Shown: positions 5,841 to 12,041 of the stretch, piece by piece
How positions within the stretch are numbered: position 1 is the stretch's first letter
Layout of the letters: every line of letters starts with the position of its first letter
Source: an uncultured Lachnospiraceae bacterium
GTDB taxonomy: Bacteria > Bacillota > Clostridia > Lachnospirales > Lachnospiraceae
Direction: 5' to 3'
Assembly: GCA_910578715.1 (NCBI GenBank)
Contig: CAJTRL010000086.1
Coordinates: forward strand, 1-12,041
Length of the DNA: 12,041 bases
The notes under the pieces: model-generated
The model's database searches: none
The model's input: only the letters and a program-made list of their open reading frames with translations
What the model was told of the DNA's origin: nothing
Made by a program: the position numbers and the translations under genes

Positions 5841-6212
5841 ATGGTAGCAGCAATAGCAATTTTGAAGAAAACCCTGTCGGAAATGAAAAAATCTTCCGAA
5901 AAATTATTTCAGGGAGAAATCACCATCAGCAAGAAAGAATGCTGGCTGATTGGCACGATTCTGGTGCTGTCGGGCATTACCATCGGGCTGCTTAAAGCGC
6001 CGCTGACACATGGCGTCAGTATCGCCATCGGAAGTCATAACGGCAACAATAACGGAAATAACAGTGCGAACGGCAACGACGGATGCGGCAGCGCCGATTC
6101 GGCCGGAAACCTGACAGATAAATTATGTAAACCAAACGACACGAAGAAAGAAGAAAAGAAGCATGTCGCTTCCAAGTGCCGGAAGAGAAGAAAGGGGCAT
6201 GACAATTCATGA
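5841..6212 (+). CDS. Small single-pass membrane protein of unknown function, coupled to thrS
   Basis: The product has 123 residues. A basic, amphipathic N-terminus (~1-33) is followed by one transmembrane helix (W35-L51, WLIGTILVLSGITIGLL). Next come an Asn/Gly-rich stretch (SHNGNNNGNNSANGNDG, 65-81) with cysteines at 82 and 96, and a strongly basic tail (KKEEKKHVASKCRKRRKGHD). The ribosome binding site GGGAGG lies 9 bases before the ATG. The last codon overlaps the thrS start as ATGA (6209-6212), so translation of thrS is probably coupled to this ORF. I do not recognise a family. The fold suggests a membrane-anchored small protein, with orientation uncertain because both ends are basic. The coupled position argues that it is a real translated gene rather than a chance frame. 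Confidence 0.75.
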   Translation: MVAAIAILKKTLSEMKKSSEKLFQGEITISKKECWLIGTILVLSGITIGLLKAPLTHGVSIAIGSHNGNNNGNNSANGNDGCGSADSAGNLTDKLCKPNDTKKEEKKHVASKCRKRRKGHDNS

Positions 6213-8173
6213 AAATTACTTTAAAAGACGGTTCCAGCAAAGAGTACGCGCAGCCGATGAGCGTTTATGATATCGCGGCGGATATTTCGGAAGGGCTTGC
6301 GAGAGCGGCCTGTGCGGGAGAAATAGACGGAAAAGTAGAAGATTTAAGGACGATTATCGATAAAGACTGCAGCCTGAACATTCTGACGGCCAACGATGAG
6401 GCGGGGCTGCGCGTCATCCGCCATACGGCTTCCCATGTGATGGCGGAGGCGGTAAAGCGGCTTTTCCCAAATGCAAAAGTGACAATCGGCCCTGCAATCG
6501 ACGAGGGATTTTATTACGATTTTGACGCGGAGCCTTTTTCCAGGGAAGATTTGGACAGGCTCGAAGCGGAGATGAAAAAAATCATCAAAGAAGGACATAA
6601 AATCGAGCGGTTTACGATGCCGCGGGAAGAAGCAGTCCGCTTTATGGAAGAAAAAGGAGAGCCTTACAAGGTGGAGCTGATTCGGGATTTGCCGGAAGAC
6701 GCGGAAATTTCTTTTTATGACCAGGGCGGATTTGTGGATTTATGTGCCGGGCCGCATCTGATGAGCACCAAACCTATCAAAGCATTTAAGCTGATTTCCT
6801 CTTCGATGGCCTACTGGCGGGGCGATTCCAACAAGGCGCAGTTACAGCGTATTTACGGAACCGCTTTTCAGAAAAAAGAGGAACTTGCGGCTTATCTGGA
6901 ACATCTGGAAGATATTAAAAAGCGCGACCACAATAAACTCGGACGCGAGATGGAGCTTTTTGCGACGGTGGACGTTATCGGCCAGGGGCTTCCGCTGCTT
7001 TTGCCGAAGGGAACCAAAATGGTCATGAAGCTGCAGCGCTGGATTGAAGACCTGGAAGATAAAGAATGGGGATATGTCCGGACGAAAACGCCGCTGATGG
7101 CAAAGAGCGATTTATATAAGATATCCGGGCACTGGGACCATTATAAAGAAGGCATGTTTGTGCTTGGAGACGAAGAAAAGGACAAAGAGGTTTTCGCGCT
7201 CCGGCCGATGACCTGTCCGTTCCAGTATTATTGTTATAAGAACAGTCAGCATTCCTACCGGGATTTGCCGATTCGGTATGGTGAAACTTCGACGTTATTC
7301 AGAAATGAAGATTCGGGCGAGATGCACGGGCTCACGAGGGTGCGCCAGTTTACGATTTCGGAAGGCCACCTTGTCATCCGGCCCGACCAGGCGGAAGAAG
7401 AGCTGAAAAGCTGTCTGGATTTGGCCCATTATTGTCTGTCTGTATTGGGCTTACAGGATGAGGTGACTTTCCGGCTGTCCAAATGGGACCCGAATAATAA
7501 AGAAAAGTATCTGGGAGATGAGGAATACTGGGAATCTACGCAGAGCAAGATTCGGGAAGTGCTGAAAGAAAAAGGCGTGCCTTTTACGGAAGCGGACGGC
7601 GAAGCGGCTTTTTACGGGCCCAAAATCGATATTCAGGCAAAAAATGTTTATGGCAAAGAAGATACGATGATTACCATTCAGCTCGACTGCGCGATTGCGG
7701 AAAACTTCGATATGTATTATATCGACCAGAACGGCGAGAAAGTCCGTCCGTATATTATCCACAGGACTTCTATCGGCTGTTACGAGCGCACGCTGGCGTG
7801 GCTGATTGAGAAATATGCCGGAAAATTCCCGACCTGGCTGTGCCCGGAACAGGTGCGCATTCTTCCGATTTCCGAAAAATACGAGGAATACGCGGAAGAA
7901 GTCAGAAAGGAGCTGGCGCGCAATGACGTGGATGTAACGGTGGATAACCGCTCCGAAAAAATCGGCTTTAAGATTCGTGAGGCGAGACTGGCCAAACTGC
8001 CTTATATGCTCGTTGTCGGAAAAGACGAGGCGGAAGAAGGCACGGTATCTGTACGGAGCCGTTTTGCGGGCGATGAAGGCGTGATGCCGTTACCTCGTTT
8101 TATCGAGCAGATATGCCGGGAAATCAGGACGAAAGAAATCCGCAAAGAAGAGGCTGTACAGGAACAAAAATAG
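6209..8173 (+). CDS. thrS: Threonyl-tRNA synthetase
   Basis: The product has 654 residues, close to the ~640 of bacterial ThrRS. It attaches threonine to tRNA(Thr) in the cytoplasm. Domains run in the standard order: a TGS domain (~1-63); an editing domain with HxxxH (H72, H76) and CAGPH (C179, H183), which removes mischarged serine; the class II catalytic core with the zinc ligands C336 (RPMTCPF), H387 (SEGHL) and H518 (HRTSIGC); and a C-terminal anticodon-binding domain beginning near LPISEKYEEY. All catalytic and zinc residues are present. AAAGGGG lies 11 bases before the ATG, which overlaps the stop of the preceding small membrane-protein gene. No T-box leader is visible upstream, although many Firmicute thrS genes have one. 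Regulation must therefore come from farther upstream or be absent. Confidence 0.98.
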   Translation: MKITLKDGSSKEYAQPMSVYDIAADISEGLARAACAGEIDGKVEDLRTIIDKDCSLNILTANDEAGLRVIRHTASHVMAEAVKRLFPNAKVTIGPAIDEGFYYDFDAEPFSREDLDRLEAEMKKIIKEGHKIERFTMPREEAVRFMEEKGEPYKVELIRDLPEDAEISFYDQGGFVDLCAGPHLMSTKPIKAFKLISSSMAYWRGDSNKAQLQRIYGTAFQKKEELAAYLEHLEDIKKRDHNKLGREMELFATVDVIGQGLPLLLPKGTKMVMKLQRWIEDLEDKEWGYVRTKTPLMAKSDLYKISGHWDHYKEGMFVLGDEEKDKEVFALRPMTCPFQYYCYKNSQHSYRDLPIRYGETSTLFRNEDSGEMHGLTRVRQFTISEGHLVIRPDQAEEELKSCLDLAHYCLSVLGLQDEVTFRLSKWDPNNKEKYLGDEEYWESTQSKIREVLKEKGVPFTEADGEAAFYGPKIDIQAKNVYGKEDTMITIQLDCAIAENFDMYYIDQNGEKVRPYIIHRTSIGCYERTLAWLIEKYAGKFPTWLCPEQVRILPISEKYEEYAEEVRKELARNDVDVTVDNRSEKIGFKIREARLAKLPYMLVVGKDEAEEGTVSVRSRFAGDEGVMPLPRFIEQICREIRTKEIRKEEAVQEQK

Positions 8174-8212
8174 ATACGTGAAAAACCGTGTACAGAAACA
8201 GGAAATATCGGT

Positions 8213-9991
8213 ATGAATAGAAACGTAACGATACGGAAACGATTCTGCAAAGAGACGGCCGGATGGCTTTTACTGACGGTTGCGCTCGTGATGCTTGCAA
8301 ACAGCGTCCGGCTGTGTTTTTGCAGAGATATCTGGTATGATGAGCTGTTCACCGTAGGGATGGCGGAACATTCCTATGGTGAATTGATTTCTTTTACGGC
8401 CAAAGATGTGCATCCGCCGCTTTATTATTGTATTGTCAAATTAATATTGGACTTATGTAAACTTATAAACCCCTCGGCCGACAGCATCATCGTGATAAAA
8501 TGCGTGTCGGTACTGCCTTATTTTCTTCTGCTGGCGTACGGCCTTTTTTTCTTGCGGAAAAAATTCGGCATGTTTGTGACGGGTCTTTTTCTTTTCTGCG
8601 TGCTTTCCATGCCCCAGATGAGCGCTTACACGGTGGAAATGCGCATGTACGGATGGGCGCTTTTCTTCGTGACGGCGGCCTTTTTTCATGCCTATGGGAT
8701 TGTGGAAGGAAACGGAAGGGGACGGTATGTTCTATGGAGGTTCCGCGTTCGGAAAACAGAGCATTATTTTGCTTTTTACTGGAACGGACATTTTGCCGCG
8801 CTTGCGTTCTATGGGCTTGCGGCGGCATATACCCAGTATTTTGCCTGTGTGGCGGTCGTGATGGTATATGGATATCTGCTGTTGTGGTTTCTGGTGCGTT
8901 ACAGAAGGTCGGGGGGACAGGACAAGGTAGCTGTCAAAGCGCTGAAGCTCTGGTTTTTCTGCGTTGTTTTATCCATCATCGTATACTTGCCCTGGCTTTT
9001 CGTGCTGATAGCACAGGTTGCGGCGGTGAGGGACAACTACTGGATTCTGCCGCTTACCTGGCGGAGTCTGGGCGGTTGTGTGAAATTTCTGATGAAGCCG
9101 GCTTTCTCCGGCGAGCGGCTCAATGTGCTGCTTGCGGTGGTGCTGTTCGGCATTTATACCGGACTGACTGCATGGTACGGCGTCAGGGCGCGGAAAGCGG
9201 AACGGGAGGATTTGTTCAGAATCCGTTTCTTTTATGCTTTCGCTGGCTGTATGGTATTATGCGGACTGACAGGGTTTGGTTTTATCGCTTCCATTCTGGT
9301 GCGTCCTGTTTTTGTTTACCGCTATATGCTTCCGGCGATGGGATGCTTCTGGCTGTGCCCGGTGCTTTGCCTGGACGGTCTTTTTGCCGCGTGCCGTAAG
9401 GAAGGGACAGAGCCGGGACGCGCGGCGGAGGCGGAATTGGAAGGTGCAGCGGGAAAGAAAACGAAAATTGCGGAGCGGGAGACGCCGAAAGCAGCGGCGG
9501 AACGGACAGCGTACTGTGGACGGAAAACAAGAGCGTTCTGCCGGGGAATCCTGTGTTTTGCCACGGTTCTTATCGTTATGGTGGGAATCAGGAACTACCG
9601 TGCATTTCTCGGCGAGGAGGAGTACAAGGCGGTGCTGATGAAGGAAACGGAGCCGGCAATTTTCGATATTGCACAGGAAGACATTATCCTGTATAATTTT
9701 GACCAACTTCAGGCGGTCATGGGATATTATCTGGAACAGGAGAATTACTTATGGGGCGGGGAGCCGGAACCGCTTGTTCAGGAAATTTTTGACATTCAGG
9801 GAAGCATTTCGGAGACCGGACAGATTAAAGACTTATTGGAAGAAGGCCGGACAGTCTGGTTTTTCGGGAGTTTCAACAGCAGAGAGGACATCCGGGCGGA
9901 ATGGGCGAAGGAAGGCATTCTGAGCGAGGAAAAGGGAAGTTATCTGTTGGAGCGTTACTGGTTCAATATCTATTCTGTTTTTATGGAATAA
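8213..9991 (+). CDS. GT-C/GT39-like (ArnT/PMT-type) membrane glycosyltransferase
   Basis: The product has 592 residues and many hydrophobic segments in the first ~390 residues, plus one near 445-460. The first external loop has the family signature: D43-E44 in WYDELFTVGM and HPPLYY (H67-Y72). These proteins transfer a sugar from a polyprenyl-phosphate carrier to a lipid, glycan or protein outside the membrane, with the Asp/Glu pair as catalytic base. Two features are unusual. A charged Ala/Glu/Lys/Arg-rich insert (~394-444) interrupts the membrane region. A soluble tail of ~130 residues (VGIRNYRAFLGEEEYK onward) ends FNIYSVFME. The acceptor and sugar cannot be told from sequence. It starts 39 bases after thrS, with AGGAAA before the ATG. 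No other cell-envelope gene is nearby. Confidence 0.8.
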   Translation: MNRNVTIRKRFCKETAGWLLLTVALVMLANSVRLCFCRDIWYDELFTVGMAEHSYGELISFTAKDVHPPLYYCIVKLILDLCKLINPSADSIIVIKCVSVLPYFLLLAYGLFFLRKKFGMFVTGLFLFCVLSMPQMSAYTVEMRMYGWALFFVTAAFFHAYGIVEGNGRGRYVLWRFRVRKTEHYFAFYWNGHFAALAFYGLAAAYTQYFACVAVVMVYGYLLLWFLVRYRRSGGQDKVAVKALKLWFFCVVLSIIVYLPWLFVLIAQVAAVRDNYWILPLTWRSLGGCVKFLMKPAFSGERLNVLLAVVLFGIYTGLTAWYGVRARKAEREDLFRIRFFYAFAGCMVLCGLTGFGFIASILVRPVFVYRYMLPAMGCFWLCPVLCLDGLFAACRKEGTEPGRAAEAELEGAAGKKTKIAERETPKAAAERTAYCGRKTRAFCRGILCFATVLIVMVGIRNYRAFLGEEEYKAVLMKETEPAIFDIAQEDIILYNFDQLQAVMGYYLEQENYLWGGEPEPLVQEIFDIQGSISETGQIKDLLEEGRTVWFFGSFNSREDIRAEWAKEGILSEEKGSYLLERYWFNIYSVFME

Positions 9992-10055
9992 GTATATTTT
10001 ATGATGAAAAGGCAATAATAATCTCGAATTATTTTATCAAAATCAGGAGGTTATT

Positions 10056-10370
10056 ATGGCAGAGTTAAAGTGTGGAGTGGAAAATTGTTGTTATAATCAG
10101 GAGTGTTACTGCTGCAAAGGCGATATTATGGTAGGCGGGCAGCACGCGGACACGAGCAGAGGAACATGCTGTGAGAGCTTTGCGCCGAACAGAGGCGATT
10201 CTTATACCAGCTCTCTGAGCCATCCGAGCAGAACAATCAGTATTGATTGCGAAGCGACGAAATGCGTGTATAATAGTAATTACAGATGCCATGCGGACCA
10301 TGTGGATATCAGGGGCTGCGGTGCGGCGGACTGTAAGGGAACGGAATGCGCAACCTTTAAAGAGGCTTAG
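10056..10370 (+). CDS. Cys-rich protein with two DUF1540 modules
   Basis: The product has 104 residues with 14 cysteines. Module 1 (~4-43) carries C6, C11, C12, C17, C19, C20, C38 and C39. Module 2 (~62-102) carries C65, C70, C78, C88, C93 and C98. Each follows the DUF1540 pattern C-x4-C, then YN, later CxxF-like endings (CCESF, CATF). DUF1540 proteins are small and clostridial, and are presumed to bind metal (zinc or iron) through the cysteines. The role is not established. Strong AGGAGG precedes the ATG by 6 bases. The 64 bases upstream (9992-10055) are AT-rich with a weak AATAAT/ATTATT inverted repeat near 10016-10032, and could hold a promoter I cannot define. The lipoprotein gene follows after 31 bases. 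Confidence 0.88.
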   Translation: MAELKCGVENCCYNQECYCCKGDIMVGGQHADTSRGTCCESFAPNRGDSYTSSLSHPSRTISIDCEATKCVYNSNYRCHADHVDIRGCGAADCKGTECATFKEA

Positions 10371-10401
10371 TAAACCGTCCCGGCCTGGGGAGGTTAAGTA
10401 T

Positions 10402-11133
10402 ATGCGAATGAAAAAAGTGATACTATGCGCTTTGGCGCTGACGGCGCTGCTTGGCGGCTGTGGGAAAGAACCTGATGCGGAGGAAACGATGGCACAGGGA
10501 AACAGTACCGTGGAAGAAACAGGCCAGGATAGTGCGGAGGAGAACGTTGGAGCGGCGGCAGAAGGCGGAAGCGGCGCGGTCGGAGAAGGCGTCGGCCAGC
10601 ATTCGGAGAAGCTGGAAATAGACGAGGCGACGAAAAAGGAGCTGACGACGCAGCTTCTCATGGAAAATGAGCTGGATTTGTCAATTGTCGCGGAAGAGGG
10701 AACGACCGACAGATGTACTTTTGCGTTGCCGGAAGATTTCATAGAAGTAGAAGATATTCCGGGCATGTATGTGACGAAGCGTTACCCAATCGACGCTTCC
10801 AACATCTACTATGCGGAAATGGAAAAAGACATTTCCATGCAGCTGATGACGGAAGAGACTTATGTGCAACAGATAGAAGAAAATTTCAGGACGCTTTACG
10901 ATATGGAGATTGACGTCAATCTGCAGAGTTTTGAAAAAATCAGGATAAGCGGCCATCCCGCTTTCCGCATCCTGTGCAGCTATATGGTGGACGGTGTGGA
11001 AATTACGCAGCTGGAATACGTCATCAACGCCGATAAGAGTTATGTTGTTACATATTCACAGACGGACGAGTATTACAGGATGGATGAATTTGAGGCCAGC
11101 GCGGCGACGATTGCGCTGGAGCTGGATAATTAA
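10402..11133 (+). CDS. Putative lipoprotein of unknown function
   Basis: The product has 243 residues when started at 10402. The start is fixed by GGGGAGG at 10387-10393 with 8-base spacing, and by the signal sequence MRMKKVILCALALTALLGGC, a clean lipobox (LLGGC, C20). The same frame is open upstream to an ATG at 10243, but that stretch lies inside the DUF1540 gene and would bury the signal peptide. After the anchor comes a low-complexity acidic and Gly-rich linker (~21-72). A globular domain follows (~85-243) that begins TDRCTFALPEDFIEVED and ends EFEASAATIALELDN. The pattern of strand, helix, SGHPAFRI and a Tyr-rich strand is reminiscent of PsbP/DUF1795-like lipoproteins, but this is a weak impression only. 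It is presumably on the outer face of the membrane. No terminator is seen after it before the infC promoter. Confidence 0.78.
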   Translation: MRMKKVILCALALTALLGGCGKEPDAEETMAQGNSTVEETGQDSAEENVGAAAEGGSGAVGEGVGQHSEKLEIDEATKKELTTQLLMENELDLSIVAEEGTTDRCTFALPEDFIEVEDIPGMYVTKRYPIDASNIYYAEMEKDISMQLMTEETYVQQIEENFRTLYDMEIDVNLQSFEKIRISGHPAFRILCSYMVDGVEITQLEYVINADKSYVVTYSQTDEYYRMDEFEASAATIALELDN

Positions 11134-11142
11134 AATTTCCGG

Positions 11143-11171
11143 TTGACATTCCACGTTCCATATGGTATAGT
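11143..11171 (+). promoter_or_regulatory. Sigma-A promoter of the infC-rpmI operon
   Basis: A perfect TTGACA (11143-11148) and a near-perfect TATAGT (11166-11171) are separated by 17 bases. The start of transcription would be near 11178. This is the clearest promoter in the window and fits the high expression of a ribosomal protein operon. Confidence 0.92.
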
Positions 11172-11177
11172 ATTAGA

Positions 11178-11366
11178 GTGTGTGAAAGCACATAAAAGTC
11201 AAGCAGAGGTATTCACTCTCACCCTGTGGCGAGCGGGCCGACAGGCGTTCATAGGTCAGACAGAGAATCCGTTTCAGAAGGATGCGGATGGCGGTTTGTG
11301 ATGTATGATATGGTGGATAGCTGTGCTGTCCACTTTTTAAATGTATTTTTTTAGGAGGGAAAAGCT
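11178..11366 (+). promoter_or_regulatory. infC-rpmI(-rplT) attenuator leader
   Basis: This is a ~190-nt untranslated leader with several paired elements. AGAGTG (11175-11180) can pair with CACTCT (11215-11220), and ATCCG/CGGAT can pair around 11268-11289. In Firmicutes such leaders are bound by ribosomal protein L20, whose gene lies downstream in the same operon, to trigger early termination. The position and the following terminator support the same logic here. The L20-binding fold itself is inferred, not demonstrated. Confidence 0.7.
11313..11338 (+). terminator. Intrinsic terminator inside the infC leader
   Basis: GTGGATAGC (11313-11321) pairs with GCTGTCCAC (11325-11333), with one G-T wobble and loop TGT, followed by TTTTT. 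It lies after the promoter and before the infC ribosome binding site, as expected for an attenuator that can stop transcription before the operon. Confidence 0.85.
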
Positions 11367-11873
11367 ATTAGCGATTTATTCATCAACGAACAGATTAGGG
11401 ACAAAGAAGTCAGAGTCATCGGAGAAGACGGGGAACAGCTTGGAATCATGCCGGTAAGGGACGCGCTGAGATTAGCGGAAGAGGCGGGCGTCGATTTGGT
11501 TAAAATTGCGCCGACGGCAAAGCCGCCAGTCTGTAAGATTGTGGATTATGGGAAGTTCAAATATGAACAGACCAGAAAAGAAAAAGAGGCCAAGAAAAAA
11601 CAGAAGGTCATCGAAATCAAGGAAATCCGGCTTTCGCCGAATATTGATACGAATGATTTGAATACGAAAGTCAATGCTGCGAGAAAGTTCATCACGAAGG
11701 GAGACAGAGTGAAGGTAACGCTTCGTTTCCGCGGACGTGAGATGACGCATATGAACAGCAGCAAACATATTCTGGATGATTTTGCCCAGGCGCTTTCCGA
11801 TATCGCGGTGATGGAGAAGGCACCGAAGGTAGAAGGGCGGAGCATGACAATGTTTTTAGCTGAGAAGCGATGA
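11367..11873 (+). CDS. infC: Translation initiation factor IF-3 (ATT start codon)
   Basis: The product has 168 residues. IF-3 binds the 30S subunit, prevents premature 50S joining and checks the start codon. Residues ~1-75 are the N-terminal domain (SDLFINEQIRDKEVRVIGEDGEQLG, then RLAEEAGVDLVKIAPTAKPPVCKI). A Lys-rich linker (EQTRKEKEAKKKQK) leads to the C-terminal domain (EIRLSPNIDTND ... VTLRFRGREMTHM). The start is ATT at 11367: it lies 8 bases after AGGAGG, and an in-frame TAG at 11352 rules out any upstream ATG. The first in-frame ATG (11448) would delete 27 conserved residues. A rare AUU start is the classical self-regulation signal of infC, because IF-3 discriminates against it. It is followed by rpmI. 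Confidence 0.96.
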   Translation: MSDLFINEQIRDKEVRVIGEDGEQLGIMPVRDALRLAEEAGVDLVKIAPTAKPPVCKIVDYGKFKYEQTRKEKEAKKKQKVIEIKEIRLSPNIDTNDLNTKVNAARKFITKGDRVKVTLRFRGREMTHMNSSKHILDDFAQALSDIAVMEKAPKVEGRSMTMFLAEKR

Positions 11874-11946
11874 GCTTACCAGTTTAAAATAGACGATATC
11901 CGTATTATGATATCTCATAAATGATAAATACAGGAGGAATTTTGAA

Positions 11947-12041
11947 ATGCCAAAAATGAAGACAAGCAAGTCAGCTGCAAAACGTTTTAAAGTGACCGGA
12001 ACAGGTAAACTGAAAAGAAACAAAGCCTATAAACGCCATAT
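11947..12041 (+). CDS. rpmI: Ribosomal protein L35 (bL35), 5' part, runs off the window
   Basis: The first 31 codons are visible, beginning MPKMKTSKSAAKRFKVTGTG and continuing with a basic Lys/Arg-rich stretch ending KAYKRH, the characteristic L35 N-terminus. AGGAGG at 11932-11937 lies 9 bases before the ATG. It follows infC by 73 bases, and rplT (L20) would be expected next. bL35 is a small structural protein of the 50S subunit. Confidence 0.96.
   Translation, partial: MPKMKTSKSAAKRFKVTGTGKLKRNKAYKRH

Noticed and set aside
5821..6208. T-box or other known riboswitch before thrS
   Set aside because: No T-box core sequence or terminator is present, and the interval is filled by a small coding gene that overlaps thrS.
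8500..9399. 299-residue + frame within the glycosyltransferase gene
   Set aside because: The overlapping frame 8213-9991 carries the GT39-like motifs and membrane helices. The alternative frame has no ribosome binding site or domain.
9947..9976. Possible promoter (TTGGAG, 18 bases, TATTCT) before the DUF1540 gene
   Set aside because: It lies inside the glycosyltransferase coding end and both boxes match the consensus poorly, so it is not strong enough to annotate.
10243..10401. Upstream ATG of the lipoprotein frame
   Set aside because: It overlaps the DUF1540 gene in another frame, and the signal peptide and strong ribosome binding site place the start at 10402.

Overview
The window looks like a chromosomal segment from a gut Firmicute, probably a Lachnospiraceae or close Clostridia relative. 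This is inferred from strong AGGAGG-type ribosome binding sites, the infC-rpmI order with an ATT start and attenuated leader, Cys-rich DUF1540 and C_GCAxxG_C_C proteins, and an intracellular-type GH28 enzyme. All genes are on the + strand. Base composition is uneven. The first ~700 bases and the 2376-3536 gene are visibly AT-richer than the rest, which suggests acquired pieces in a mid-GC backbone.

Layout. (1) 1-670: the 3' end of an AAA_33-type P-loop kinase/ATPase, a translationally coupled 35-residue ORF, and a terminator. (2) 739-2340: a GH28 polygalacturonase-type enzyme with an N-terminal FN3-like module and no signal peptide. (3) 2376-3585: a YhcG/DUF1016-type PD-(D/E)XK nuclease gene with its own terminator. 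(4) 3586-4021: a gene-free stretch holding a 177-nt nested palindrome, then a promoter and a structured leader. (5) 4022-5289: an SEC-C protein overlapping a CAP-domain lipoprotein. (6) 5338-8173: a C_GCAxxG_C_C protein, a small one-TM protein, and thrS, whose start overlaps the preceding stop (ATGA). (7) 8213-9991: a multi-pass GT-C/GT39-like glycosyltransferase. (8) 10056-11133: a tandem DUF1540 Cys-rich protein and a lipoprotein. (9) 11143-12041: a textbook sigma-A promoter, an attenuator leader, infC starting with ATT, and the beginning of rpmI.

The most unusual signals are RNA- or DNA-structural. A 34-nt leader element occurs twice (3981-4014 and 5303-5336), ends in the Shine-Dalgarno, and differs at only three positions. 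Two of those three are partners in the hairpin stem (U-A in one copy, C-G in the other). It sits directly before two Cys-motif genes, SEC-C and C_GCAxxG_C_C, so shared post-transcriptional control is a reasonable hypothesis. The large palindrome at 3694-3870 is the second. I see no complete new multi-gene defence or biosynthetic system. The YhcG-type nuclease is the only gene with a plausible DNA-processing or defence link.
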